A stretch of 64,000 bases of DNA from Kroppenstedtia guangzhouensis (GTDB taxonomy: Bacteria > Bacillota > Bacilli > Thermoactinomycetales > DSM-45169), in the NCBI RefSeq assembly GCF_014637345.1, contig NZ_BMEX01000006.1, positions 62,001-126,000 of the forward strand. The letters run 5' to 3'. Numbering within the stretch: the stretch's first letter is position 1; each line of letters starts with the position of its first letter. Shown in pieces: positions 8,415 through 17,359 of the stretch. The notes beneath the pieces were generated by a model, which searched no databases, was not told the origin of the DNA, and saw only the letters and a program-made list of their open reading frames with translations. A program made the position numbers and the translations under genes.

Positions 8415-9767
8415 ATGACACGGAGGCGTTTCCTTATCGTGTTGTCGGCGGTGCTTTTGATCGCGGGGGGTTTGATCGGTAGTTTTTCATTCGCCGATGC
8501 CAAAGGGACAAGCCCTGTAAAAAAAGCCAACAGTGTAAAAAATGTGATCCTGTTGATCGGTGATGGCATGGGTCCAGTCTATACAACAGCTTACCGTTAC
8601 TACCAGGACGATCCGCGATCGAAACAAGTGGGGAAAACGATCTTTGACAAACATTTCGTCGGGATGCAAACCACCTATGCATGGGATCCGGATGAAAATA
8701 TCACCGATTCGGCATCCGCAGCGACAGCCATGGCTTCCGGAGTGAAAACGTACAATGCTGCCATCTCGGTGGATCTGGATGGACAACCTGTGGAAACCGT
8801 GCTGGAGCGGGCTAAATCCCTGGGCAAGTCCACCGGACTCGTCGCCACCTCACAGATCAACCATGCCACTCCAGCCGCCTTTGCCGCCCACAATGAATCG
8901 CGGCAAAACTACAATGAGATCGCGGACGAATATTATGATGAACGCATCGACGGAAAGCATAAAGTGGATGTGATGCTCGGCGGCGGCACCGATTATTTTA
9001 TCCGGGATGACCGTAACCTGGTGAAACAGTTTCAAAAGGACGGATACGATTATGTGACAACGCGGGCGGAACTTTTGAACAGCAAAAGGGATGAAATCTT
9101 GGGATTATTCGCTGAAGTGGGACTGCCGAAAAGAATTGATCGCACCGATGAGACTCCTGCGTTGAAGGAAATGACACAGGCTGCACTCCAGCGGCTCAGC
9201 AAAAACAAGAAAGGCTTCTTCCTCATGGTTGAAGGGAGCCAGATCGATTGGGCCGGGCATGACAATGATGTGGTCGGAGCCATGAGTGAAATGGAAGACT
9301 TCGCCCAGGCTTTGCAAACAGCGATCAACTTTGCCAAAAAAGACAAGCAGACACTGGTCATTGCCACCGCGGACCATTCCACCGGCGGCCTCTCCATTGG
9401 CAGTGACGGTCAGTACGTGTGGAATACCGAACCGATCAAACAAGCCAAGCGCACGCCGGAGTTCATGGCAAACGAGATCATCGACGGAGCTGACGTGGAA
9501 AAGACCCTGAACCGCTACATCGGCTTTGATTTGACAAACAAGGAACTACAAGCGGTCAAAGAGGCAAGCGCTTCCGGTAAAGCAGCCACTGTGCAAAAGG
9601 CCATCTCCCACATTTTCGATGTCCGTTCCAACACAGGGTGGACCACCTCCGGGCATACAGGTGACGATGTGGAAGTCTTCGCCTATGGCAGAGGAAAAGA
9701 GATGTTTGCCGGCCGCATCGACAACACTGACATCGCCAATCGGATTTTTGACATCTGGAAACGTTGA
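8415..9767 (+). CDS. phoA: Secreted alkaline phosphatase
   Basis: Hydrolyses phosphomonoesters outside the membrane to release phosphate. The N-terminus (RRRFLIVLSAVLLIAGG) is a signal peptide or anchor ending near SFADA. Metal-site motifs are NVILLIGDGMG (Asp ligand, about residue 50), the nucleophile serine in TDSASAATAMASG (about residue 98), NHATPAAFAAH, the zinc-ligand region EGSQIDWAGHDND, ATADHSTGG, and the late histidine in TTSGHTGDDV. Length of 450 residues matches Bacillus PhoA/PhoB. An excellent TAAGGAGG lies 8 bases upstream of ATG. It is monocistronic, with its own promoter and terminator. Phosphate-starvation control is expected from the family but is not proven by a visible Pho box. 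Confidence 0.95.
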   Translation: MTRRRFLIVLSAVLLIAGGLIGSFSFADAKGTSPVKKANSVKNVILLIGDGMGPVYTTAYRYYQDDPRSKQVGKTIFDKHFVGMQTTYAWDPDENITDSASAATAMASGVKTYNAAISVDLDGQPVETVLERAKSLGKSTGLVATSQINHATPAAFAAHNESRQNYNEIADEYYDERIDGKHKVDVMLGGGTDYFIRDDRNLVKQFQKDGYDYVTTRAELLNSKRDEILGLFAEVGLPKRIDRTDETPALKEMTQAALQRLSKNKKGFFLMVEGSQIDWAGHDNDVVGAMSEMEDFAQALQTAINFAKKDKQTLVIATADHSTGGLSIGSDGQYVWNTEPIKQAKRTPEFMANEIIDGADVEKTLNRYIGFDLTNKELQAVKEASASGKAATVQKAISHIFDVRSNTGWTTSGHTGDDVEVFAYGRGKEMFAGRIDNTDIANRIFDIWKR

Positions 9768-9842
9768 TTCAAATCATGCAACCCGCCCTTCACCGAATAT
9801 CAACGGTTGGTAACAAGTTGACGACAAGCGACTGTCCGCTAT

Positions 9843-9873
9843 GGTCCATCTTGATAAGGTGGACCTTTTTTAT
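9843..9873 (+). terminator. Terminator of phoA
   Basis: Stem GGTCCATC/GGTGGACC (8 bp with one T-G) followed by TTTTTTATT, 76 bases after the stop codon. Confidence 0.85.
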
Positions 9874-10170
9874 TGTTCACAGTACCGTCAAGAGCTGTAA
9901 GTTAACCATGAAATAGTTTTGGATCTGACACTTTCGGTCTTCCCCGTGCTCCAAACATAAATAATGTTCGGGAACGGAAGTCACGGGACGACTCTGATCT
10001 CTTGCAAACAGCGGATAGCGAAACGGGAACAGTGGACCTTGGCGAGACTTTGGCTCCGCTGAATGCAAAGGCGAATCAAATACCCACCATCCTTGCCCTG
10101 CAATGGCTTCCCACGAACTGTTCGTTGAGGGGGCCTTGGCTAAAAAGTGAAAATCCCTTTTTCCCAACAC
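9874..10170. other. Intergenic stretch between phoA and tRNA-Ala
   Basis: Nearly 300 bases with no credible gene. A minus-strand open frame spans it but also runs through the tRNA gene, so it is not coding. Confidence 0.55.
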
Positions 10171-10207
10171 AAATAAATCCTTTCTCCAAAGTTTGAAGAA
10201 AGGATTT
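10171..10207 (-). terminator. Terminator of tRNA-Ala
   Basis: An 11-bp stem AAATCCTTTCT/AGAAAGGATTT begins about 5 bases beyond the CCA end of the tRNA, followed on the minus strand by ATTTGTG. The T-tract is short. Confidence 0.7.
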
Positions 10208-10211
10208 ATCA

Positions 10212-10287
10212 TGGTGGAGCATAGCGGGCTCGAACCGCTGACCTCTACACTGCCAGTGTAGCGCTCTCCCAGCTGAGCTAATGCCCC
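10212..10287 (-). tRNA. tRNA-Ala (anticodon GGC)
   Basis: The minus strand folds as a complete 76-nt cloverleaf. Acceptor stem is GGGGCAT/ATGCTCC with one G-U; the D-arm contains TTAGCTCAGCTGGGAGAGC; the anticodon loop CTGGCAG carries GGC on stem CTACA/TGTAG; the T-arm has AGCGG-TTCGAGC-CCGCT; and the CCA end is encoded. It reads GCC and GCU alanine codons. Confidence 0.97.
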
Positions 10288-10346
10288 GTAATTTAATTTG
10301 GCGGCAAAACTAATCATATAACTTGCTCATCCATTTGTCAAGGGAA

Positions 10347-10376
10347 CTCACAAAAAAATGGGGCGGTTTGCCCCTT
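10347..10376 (-). terminator. Terminator of the LCP gene
   Basis: On the minus strand GGGGC-AAACC-GCCCC is followed by ATTTTTTTGTG, just beyond the LCP stop codon. Confidence 0.85.
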
Positions 10377-10388
10377 CTCAGCATGGAA

Positions 10389-11291
10389 TCAATTCAACCC
10401 CAAGGTTCCGCGCATTTTTTGTCCGATTCGGTCCCGCTCCGCTTCGGATACTTGATAATAATAGACTCCATCGATTTTGGTTCCCTTCCCCATTACCTGC
10501 AGAGTCTCCATCTGTTGGGTGGCACTCCGGTAATCGACAGCCATTTGCTGCAATTCCTCCGGAGAGATGTTTGTTTTCACATTGGTACCCAGACTTTTCA
10601 AAAGGGAGGAGAGATCCATCAAGATAGACGGCCTGGCCGCCTTGGTGATCACTGCTTTCAAAACCTGACGCTGACGGTCGTTTCTGCCCAAGTCCCCTCG
10701 CGGGTCTTCATAGCGCATCCGGGTGTACATCAGTGCTTCTTTCCCATTCAGGTGAATCGGTCCCTCCGGGAAGGGAATGCCTTTGTAGTCAAAGGCGAAG
10801 GGGTTATTCACCTCCACTCCGTCCAAGGTGTTGATCACATCGGCAAAGCCCTCCATATTCATCTTGATATAGTAGTCGATGGGGACCTTCAAGAAATTCT
10901 CCACCGTCTCCACGGCCATGGGAGCACCGCCAAAGGCATAGGCATGATTGATCTTATCCTGTATTCCCTTGCCTGGGATCTCCGTCCGCGTATCCCGAGG
11001 AATGCTGAACATCAGTGAGCTGTTCGTTCGGGGATTCACCGTGAGAATCACCATCGTATCACTGCGTCCCATGTCCCCTTTACGTTCATCCACCCCCAGA
11101 ATCAGGATGGAGATGGGATCCTGCTTGTGAACCGACACTTCCTCCTCCCGCAGGTCTGACTTTTTCTTTTCCCTCGGTTCATAAATCTGAGAGGCAGTCT
11201 CTTTCATGGAAGAATAGAGATACCAACCGTATCCCCCCGCTCCTCCCACGACCAACAGAAATATTACGGAAAAAATCTTCAACCCTTTCAT
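10389..11291 (-). CDS. LytR-CpsA-Psr (LCP) family glycopolymer transferase
   Basis: LCP enzymes attach wall teichoic acid or capsule precursors from a lipid carrier to peptidoglycan on the outer face of the membrane. The 300-residue protein has one N-terminal span (IFSVIFLLVVGGAGGYGWYLY) and an extracellular LCP domain. Visible motifs are ILGVDERKGDMGRSDTM (about residue 64), the phosphate-binding SIPRDTRTEI (about 97), KINHAYAFGG, and YTRMRYEDPRGDLGRNDRQR (about 190). The start is set by AAAGGAG 9 bases upstream of ATG. It stands alone, with no teichoic acid genes next to it, so which polymer it transfers is open. Confidence 0.92.
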   Translation of the reverse strand: MKGLKIFSVIFLLVVGGAGGYGWYLYSSMKETASQIYEPREKKKSDLREEEVSVHKQDPISILILGVDERKGDMGRSDTMVILTVNPRTNSSLMFSIPRDTRTEIPGKGIQDKINHAYAFGGAPMAVETVENFLKVPIDYYIKMNMEGFADVINTLDGVEVNNPFAFDYKGIPFPEGPIHLNGKEALMYTRMRYEDPRGDLGRNDRQRQVLKAVITKAARPSILMDLSSLLKSLGTNVKTNISPEELQQMAVDYRSATQQMETLQVMGKGTKIDGVYYYQVSEAERDRIGQKMRGTLGLN

Positions 11292-11365
11292 ATCCTGAAA
11301 CTCCTTTGGGTTCGGATCGATACCTTCATTAATACTGGAACGATGATGTCTCTTTTTTGCTCAAA

Positions 11366-11401
11366 GAACCACCTTCCGCTGACGAAAGGCGGTTTTCTTG
11401 T
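11366..11401 (-). terminator. Terminator downstream of the broken surface-protein gene
   Basis: A stem AACCGCCTT/AAGGTGGTT (9 bp, one G-U) with a 9-base loop, followed on the minus strand by CTTTGAG. It begins about 20 bases after the stop at 11422. Confidence 0.6.
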
Positions 11402-11421
11402 CTGTCAGCGGACAGGTTCCC

Positions 11422-13026
11422 TTACATGCCGAGCAGAGCCAGCCATTTCCGACGGTAGACAACCCCAAACAACAACAGACCGGCTGCGGCAATGACCCCT
11501 CCGTAGAGCATCAAGGCCGGATGGTCCACGGCGGTCTTGGGCATTTTGCCTCCCTTGATGTCTTTTACGATCTTCTTGCCGGTTTTCGGATCACCAACAC
11601 TGGGTTTTTGGTCCCCTGGCAATGGAGTACCCCCGTTTTTTGTCACATCAAAGGAAACTTCATTCCAAACCACTAGTTTTCTCCCGTCGATCTCCCCGTC
11701 GAAAAGGGTCACCGCCTGATATTTTCCGGGTTTGAGACCCTCAAAGTCAGCGGAGTGCTTCAATCCTTTCACACCTGTTGCTTTTTTGAAGTCCACCAAT
11801 TCGATGGCCTCGTCAAAGACCGCAGTCACCCAATTCCCTTCGGCACTTTCCGCCAGGGTCAGTTCACCGGTGACGATGTTTTTGCCGCTGTTGTAATCGT
11901 ATCCGCTCTTCATCCCCGGGATGATCAGCTGGTAGTCCGTCTCTTGTTTAACCTTCTTTTTGCCCGCTTTTCCGACAAAGGTGATGTGAACAGTATACTC
12001 ATGTCCCGGGGTCAGTCCTTCATGGAGGATAGAGAAGGCCGCTTGGCTTTTTTTCCCGCTCTTCTTCAACCTCAATTCGGGGAATTCAAAGGTCCAGGTC
12101 CCTTTGGCTTTGCGGGCCTCTTTCTTCCCCTTCATCAGCTCGGCATCGATCTTCGCCGCAATATCCTCGATGCCCCCATCCTCATAACCTTGGATCAAAA
12201 AGTCGTGATTGGCGACGATCTGATAGGAAGGTGCCGGAACTTTACCGTCTTCTTTGCCGGGCAGAGTGACCTCGATGGATTTCTCCCCGTTCACTTTCTT
12301 CCCGTCCGCCGACCGTCAAATGTCACATGGACCACGCAGACTCCTGTGCTGACAACGGCCAGATCGGCTGATGCCTGGTTGCCGCCCTTCAACGAGACTT
12401 CGTCGGTCGGGGTGTTGGCCCATTGATAAATCGCAGTGAAGTTCCAGTCGCCCTCCACATCCGTGGCATCCGTCTTCAGAGAGGCTTCTGCTTTGAGGGT
12501 ACTGGTGGGTTTCCATTCACTGTGTCTACCGAAACTTCGATCCCGACGGTTTCCGGCTCCCCAGGTTCCGGATTGTCCGCTCCGGGTTGTTCAATCGTGA
12601 TCTGATCGGAGATGACATCAAGGATGTATGGTTTCTGCTTCGGAGAATCCGCCACGTCACCCTCGGCTCGTACACTTCCCTTGAACTCAGCCTTCACTTG
12701 ATACTTCCCGGGCTTCAAACCCTTGAACTCGTGAGGCTGTTTCACCGTCATCTTATCAAATTAACCGGATACGGCTTAGATTTCTCTACCACCTCACTCT
12801 TGTTGTCGATCAGAAAAAAGATCCATTCCCCATTCAATGCAATCGGGTTTTGTTCACCGACCACCTCTGCATCAACCGCAATATTATCCTCTTTCGTCGA
12901 CATCGCCTTCACATCAACCTTATACCCCTCATTATTTTCAGCCAAAGCCTGAAAAGGGGGCATAAGCAGAGTGAGGATGAACACTGCCAACCAAACCATG
13001 GATAAAGCCCGAACTCTTTTTTTCAC
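11422..13026 (-). pseudogene. Sortase-type surface protein interrupted by three frameshifts
   Basis: Read through, this encodes about 535 residues: a signal peptide (KKRVRALSMVWLAVFILTLL, ending ALAEN), several immunoglobulin-like repeats of the type GLKPGKYQV/GLKPGKYQA, and a C-terminal sorting signal KMPKTAVDHP, hydrophobic span, then YRRKW. The frame changes near 12758 (an aattttgat run now has three T), near 12510 (ggaaaaccc now has three A) and near 12307 (gacgggtcg now has two G). Each is a one-base loss in a short homopolymer, and restoring the base gives continuous sequence. It is a paralogue of the intact gene upstream (14684-13206). It starts with GTG after GGGAGGGG. It may be a decaying gene or a run of sequencing errors. 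Confidence 0.8.
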
Positions 13027-13149
13027 AACTTCCCCTCCCTATTGAAGAATAATGTGGAAATTTGCTTCTTCCATGGAATTTATTCGTAATCTGGTGCGAA
13101 TTTCGGACCGTTTTGGACTGATTCAGGCAGTAACAAGTAGATTTAATAC

Positions 13150-13174
13150 AAGAAAAAAGGACTCCGCAGAGTCC
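13150..13174 (-). terminator. Terminator of the intact surface-protein gene
   Basis: On the minus strand GGACTC-TGCG-GAGTCC is followed by TTTTTTCTTG, about 30 bases after the stop. It separates this gene from the frameshifted paralogue, which must therefore have its own promoter. Confidence 0.9.
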
Positions 13175-13205
13175 TCTCCACAAAGTCCTTTATCTTTATA
13201 CTTCA

Positions 13206-14684
13206 TCAGGCTGCATTGCGGCGGAGCCTCATGAAGCCCAGCATACCCAGGCCCAGGAGCAGGACCCCGCCACCAATCATCATCCCCAGAGGATATTGGG
13301 TGGCTGTTTTCGGGATTTTGCCCCCGTTTTTGATCTTATCGATCACTTGTTTCGGTTCACCAGGCTTCATCGGCTTCTTGTCGTTATCTTTTCCGGGCTT
13401 AGTGATGCAGTCACCATTGCCTTTCACTTCAAATTCGACAGAATCATCGATAAAGCCGCCCGGTTGGCCATCCACGGTTCCTTCAAAGATGACACCGACG
13501 AAATAGTGTCCAGGCTTTAATTGATCCTTGAACTCGGCGGAGAAAGTTTTCCCTTCATGGGAGTCGGCAAATACGGGTTCAACCACCGGTTTTCCTTCCA
13601 TGTCAAACAACCCGATCAACCAAAACCCTGTGGCATGTTCTCCTTCCAAGATGGAAGCGGTCACCTGATGTTTGCCGTTCTTGAATTGATACTTCACTTT
13701 GTGATCAAAGTCAACATAATCGGGAATATCCAAAGTGATCTCGCTGGATCCTTGCACTTTCAATGCCTCACCGTTGAAAGTGCCGTTGAAGACCACTTTC
13801 GCTTCATAGGTGCCACTTTCGAAGGCAGCCAGCCAAGCACCTTTCTTGATTCCCTTTTTGTTTTTCTTGACGACTTTGTCCACCACTTCACCGGTCTCGG
13901 TATCCCTCAGGATAAATTTCCACTTTCCGCTCGCCTCATCCCCTTTTTTGGCGTCGGCAATTTTTCCTTTAACTCTGACCAAACCGGTGTAGTATCCATC
14001 TTCATCTATGTCCGGAACCACCGTTACGTCCAGATTTTCCGGAAGGGTTGGTTCTCCATCACCGGGCTCTTCACCGGGTACATCCATCTCTTCAATGGTG
14101 AAGGGAGCCTCACCGCGGAGTTTGCCCAGCCCAATGGGGCCCTTCCAGTCAATCACAACGGTGTATTCGCCGGGATCGGTCACATGGAGTGTCTCGGTGG
14201 CGGAGAGACCGAGGTTTTGCTGTTCAGCCTGAGCCACTTCCTTACCCGCAGCATCCTTTACGCTAAATTTCCAAGTTGCCAGGAACGGGTTTTTGGCCAA
14301 TTGCGTCTTGAATGTATTGTTGCTGAGGACCAAGGCTGCTGTCACTTCCACACCCGAGGCTTTTCCATCCGCCTCATAGTTGACCTGGGGAGTGACCTGA
14401 ATCCCAAGTTTCAGTCCCTGTAGTTCTTTTTTGATTTCTTCGGTATTCCCCTCGGTTTCCCGGGGAACGGAAGAGGGAGCAGACTCCTCCGGTTCGGTTC
14501 CCTCCCCATCGTCAGTGACAGCCCCCGGGTCGGAATCCTGGGTTTCCTCAGTCTTTACCACATCACTTTGTTCGGTTCCCAGCCCGGAGTTTCCATCCTC
14601 AGCCAGTGCCTGGAAAGGTGACAGCACCAAGACCATGGCGAACACCATCAGCCAGGCCATGGAGATGAAACGGGTTCGTTTCAA
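13206..14684 (-). CDS. Secreted surface protein with IPKTA sorting signal
   Basis: A 492-residue exported protein. It has a signal peptide (RFISMAWLMVFAMVLVLSPF, cleavage near ALAED), an acidic low-complexity linker (about residues 33-80), then about four beta-sandwich-like repeats with recurring GxWKFxxxD and LKPGHYFVG/PGEYTVVIDW patterns. It ends in a basic/proline linker, the motif KIPKTATQYP, a hydrophobic span and RLRRNAA. That tail is a cell-wall sorting signal. The motif resembles LPNTA/LPXTA of class D sortases more than LPXTG. The start is TTG with AAGGGGG 8 bases upstream. Signal peptides of this protein and its downstream paralogue match closely (ALSPFQALAE versus MPPFQALAE types). 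No sortase gene lies in the window. Ligand is unknown. Confidence 0.8.
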   Translation of the reverse strand: MKRTRFISMAWLMVFAMVLVLSPFQALAEDGNSGLGTEQSDVVKTEETQDSDPGAVTDDGEGTEPEESAPSSVPRETEGNTEEIKKELQGLKLGIQVTPQVNYEADGKASGVEVTAALVLSNNTFKTQLAKNPFLATWKFSVKDAAGKEVAQAEQQNLGLSATETLHVTDPGEYTVVIDWKGPIGLGKLRGEAPFTIEEMDVPGEEPGDGEPTLPENLDVTVVPDIDEDGYYTGLVRVKGKIADAKKGDEASGKWKFILRDTETGEVVDKVVKKNKKGIKKGAWLAAFESGTYEAKVVFNGTFNGEALKVQGSSEITLDIPDYVDFDHKVKYQFKNGKHQVTASILEGEHATGFWLIGLFDMEGKPVVEPVFADSHEGKTFSAEFKDQLKPGHYFVGVIFEGTVDGQPGGFIDDSVEFEVKGNGDCITKPGKDNDKKPMKPGEPKQVIDKIKNGGKIPKTATQYPLGMMIGGGVLLLGLGMLGFMRLRRNAA

Positions 14685-14876
14685 GTTGTTTTCCCCCTTG
14701 AGAGTTTAATGGAGGATCTGGAATCCTCTCACAACCATTATTCGGGGGGAGTTTTTTGTTTGGGGTCCTTTTTTTCCGAAAAACCATTCCTTCCGGAAAA
14801 TTACTACTTATTACCTAGATGGAAAGGGATGACGAATCCAGGAAAATTATCACGGATATGGGCTTCCTCTCCCTTT

Positions 14877-15713
14877 TCATTTTTCGGGTTCGATCTCTTT
14901 GGCGGAATGCTTTACTTGAGCGGGAATTTGAAACGGCCGGTTCGTTTCCTTGACCTCGGTTTTCAGATGATATTCCGAAGTCAAATGGAACCCATCCACC
15001 TTCACTTCGGCATGGATCTTCTGTTCCAGACAGATCGGTCGGAATGTCTTTGCGTCCAGCCGGATCGTCTGTTGGATACGGCTGACTCGGAGATGATCCT
15101 TCCATTTTAAGAGATCCGGCGAGGAATCCATCACAGCCAGTTCTTTCTGTCCGTGCCAGACTTCACGGATATAGGGAGCGATTCTCTCCCCCGTCAGCTC
15201 CATCTCCAACAGATAGTCCCCCTGTTGTTGAATGACAGACCAATCTTCCCGCAGCAGTTTCAACTTTTTTAACAGTTGCTTCGGATCATGGGGATTGATC
15301 AAGTCGAGGGCCATCCCGTCCGTCTCTTTGGCGGAGATCTTTTCCCATCGGTTCATCTCCGGATCCTTGAGATACATCGTTTTATGAGTCAGATAGACCT
15401 CTTCCGATTTGGACTTCCCTGCCAGGGCAACAACGTGGAAGCGGTCCGGTCCATATCCGGCCTCTGTTCGGATCTTCTGACTGAGCTCGCTGTGGGAATC
15501 CTTGTTTCGATGATAGCTGCGGGTTTTTTGCACCCCCTCGGTCACATACTCCAAACCCTTGACCCGATTCAGATGGGTGTTGGCCCGCTCCAGCATGGCC
15601 ACCGCCCTTTGGGATTCTTCTTCCTCCTTTGCTTCAGTTTCTCCTGTCCCACATCCGGTGAGAGATGCCACAACCAGCACGGCCACCAGGAGGCAACCCC
15701 CTCTTCTGACCAT
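14877..15713 (-). CDS. Secreted lipoprotein, LppX/DUF6612-like
   Basis: A 278-residue lipoprotein: signal peptide CLLVAVLVVASLTGC with the lipobox LTGC, so cysteine 21 should be lipidated. The mature part begins with an acidic helix (EAKEEEESQRAVAMLERA) and continues as alternating strands including YVTEGVQKTRSYH, EVYLTHKTMYLKDPEMNRWEKI and EYHLKTEVKETNRPFQIP. The pattern of 'measured variable in a beta-barrel half' (EEVYL..., MYLKDP..., ...LLEMELTG) fits the LolA/LppX-like fold of DUF6612 proteins, which is inference from pattern. Start ATG with AAAAGGGGCGG upstream. It is on the same strand as the surface proteins, but its link to them is unproven. Confidence 0.7.
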   Translation of the reverse strand: MVRRGGCLLVAVLVVASLTGCGTGETEAKEEEESQRAVAMLERANTHLNRVKGLEYVTEGVQKTRSYHRNKDSHSELSQKIRTEAGYGPDRFHVVALAGKSKSEEVYLTHKTMYLKDPEMNRWEKISAKETDGMALDLINPHDPKQLLKKLKLLREDWSVIQQQGDYLLEMELTGERIAPYIREVWHGQKELAVMDSSPDLLKWKDHLRVSRIQQTIRLDAKTFRPICLEQKIHAEVKVDGFHLTSEYHLKTEVKETNRPFQIPAQVKHSAKEIEPEK

Positions 15714-15795
15714 AAATTCCGCCCCTTTTCAAAGATAACTCTCCTATGAATATAGCAAAGGATGGCTCCGGCGTCGCCACCCCATCAGTTTTTTA

Positions 15796-15822
15796 TAAAA
15801 AACACCCGACGGTTCGGGTGTG
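15796..15822 (-). terminator. Terminator of the transporter-lyase operon
   Basis: On the minus strand ACACCCGA-ACCG-TCGGGTGT followed by TTTTTTAT, 8 bases after the lyase stop codon. Confidence 0.92.
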
Positions 15823-15829
15823 CAGGTTT

Positions 15830-17341
15830 TCACCTGTTTTGGGAGATCAGTTGTCGGACACGGACTCGCAAGTGTTCCCCGGCAGAACGAATAGCTTCGG
15901 ATCTTTGGCTCCACTCCCTTCGGTCGGCATCCAACCGTCTCTTCCGGTCCTTCAACATCCGCCGGACTTCCTGAGGGTGGGGTCCCCCAGAGCACCGGCG
16001 CACCATGATGAAGCGAAACGGATCGCAGATCTGTATCAGCTTCCCCTCAGGAAAGGTAATCCCCTGTCCGGTGATCTCTTCTGCCGCTTCCTGCAACCAC
16101 TCCGGTTGGATCCGATCCCTCTTTTCCCGGAAGGCACGGCGGGCCACTCGGGAAGTGATCCGATGAGCCCTCCGGAAGGAGAGCCCCCGTTCCCGGACCA
16201 GAGTGTCAGCCAGTTCAGTGATGGTGATCAATCCTTCCCCCGCACGCCGCCTCATCTCTTCTTGATTTACTTCCATGGTACTGATGACGGCGATCATCAA
16301 GTCCAGCACCCGCTTGCTCTTGTCGATAGCCCGGTACAAATGGGGCTGTAAATCATCTTCGGTATCGACAACATCTCCAAAGGGGGTATTGTGAATCATG
16401 GTGCAAACCGCCTGGGCATCGGCGATGGCACTGCTGGCAAGAGAGCGGGAGTGCTCCACGGAAACGGGGTTTCGCTTCTGGGGCATGATGCTACTGATCT
16501 GGACATAGGGATCAGCTACACGCAGGACGTTGAATTCCCGAGTACAGAATTGGAGCAGATCCTGAATCCAACGTCCTGCATCCGTCATGAGCAAAGTGAG
16601 AGCAGCAGCTGTTTCCAAAAGATAATCCGCTCCGGCAACGGCATCATAGGAATTTTCCACCAGTTCGTCAAAACCAAGGAATGCCCTCACCGATTCCCGG
16701 CAAATGTTGAATCCGGTGGTGGTGAGTGCCGCCGCCCCCAGAGGACTCTGATTGACCGTTTGATATGCGGACCACAGCCGGCGGGTGTCCCGTTCCGTCA
16801 CATCGTGGATCGCGAGCAGATAGTGGCCCAGAGTGGTGGGTTGGGCCGGTTGGGTGTGAGTATAGGCTGGCATGACGGTCTCCAGATGTTCCTCTCCCAC
16901 CTCCAACAGGGCTTCCCGCAAATCCTGCACCCTCCGGATCAGCTTCAGCAGTTGTTCCCGCAACACCATTCGGTACATGGCCACCCCCATGTCATTGCGG
17001 CTGCGGGCGATATGCATATTTCCTGCCGTTTCTTCCCCGATCTCTTCCGCAAGCAGTCCCTCCACCATGAAAAACAGGTCCTCATACCGGGGATCATAGC
17101 GTAGTTGGGACGGATCCATCCCCGCCAGGATTTCCACCCCCCGGAGAATCTCCCCCGCCTCCCGTTTCGACAGAATGCCCTGGTCATACAGCATCAGCAC
17201 ATGGGCACGGTGAATCTGAAATTGCGCCTGGAACAGGTGGTCCCTCTGTTCCTTAAACACCGGTTTCAACAGGCAGTCCACATAGATCCCGCCGGGAAAG
17301 ACGGTGCCGTCCCGTTGCCGGATCTCTTCCCTTTTCCCCAA
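15830..17341 (-). CDS. Argininosuccinate lyase-family C-N lyase linked to an ABC importer
   Basis: Member of the aspartase/fumarase superfamily, which eliminates fumarate from N-succinyl compounds. Visible motifs: NMHIARSRNDMG (about residue 107), MPAYTHTQPAQPTT (about 157), ENSYDAVAGADYLLE, and the signature loop SSIMPQKRNP (about 285) with the catalytic serine. The fold is clear, but the product need not be arginine: at 503 residues it is longer than usual ArgH (about 460), the canonical HTARSRNDQ is HIARSRNDM, and it is the last gene of an ABC-importer operon, with no argG or other arginine genes. Its length and setting recall ethylenediaminedisuccinate lyase, so an imported N-carboxyalkyl amino acid is a reasonable guess. 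TTG start with AAAGGAGG 8 bases upstream. Confidence 0.8.
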   Translation of the reverse strand: MGKREEIRQRDGTVFPGGIYVDCLLKPVFKEQRDHLFQAQFQIHRAHVLMLYDQGILSKREAGEILRGVEILAGMDPSQLRYDPRYEDLFFMVEGLLAEEIGEETAGNMHIARSRNDMGVAMYRMVLREQLLKLIRRVQDLREALLEVGEEHLETVMPAYTHTQPAQPTTLGHYLLAIHDVTERDTRRLWSAYQTVNQSPLGAAALTTTGFNICRESVRAFLGFDELVENSYDAVAGADYLLETAAALTLLMTDAGRWIQDLLQFCTREFNVLRVADPYVQISSIMPQKRNPVSVEHSRSLASSAIADAQAVCTMIHNTPFGDVVDTEDDLQPHLYRAIDKSKRVLDLMIAVISTMEVNQEEMRRRAGEGLITITELADTLVRERGLSFRRAHRITSRVARRAFREKRDRIQPEWLQEAAEEITGQGITFPEGKLIQICDPFRFIMVRRCSGGPHPQEVRRMLKDRKRRLDADRREWSQRSEAIRSAGEHLRVRVRQLISQNR

Positions 17342-17359
17342 TGCCGATCCTCCTTTGCG

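Noticed and set aside
9877-10317. A minus-strand 146-codon open frame
   Set aside because: It runs through the tRNA-Ala gene and its terminator and has no recognisable product.
12316-12516. A 66-codon minus-strand frame within the broken surface-protein gene
   Set aside because: It is an off-frame reading; the neighbouring frame gives sequence that continues the surface protein.
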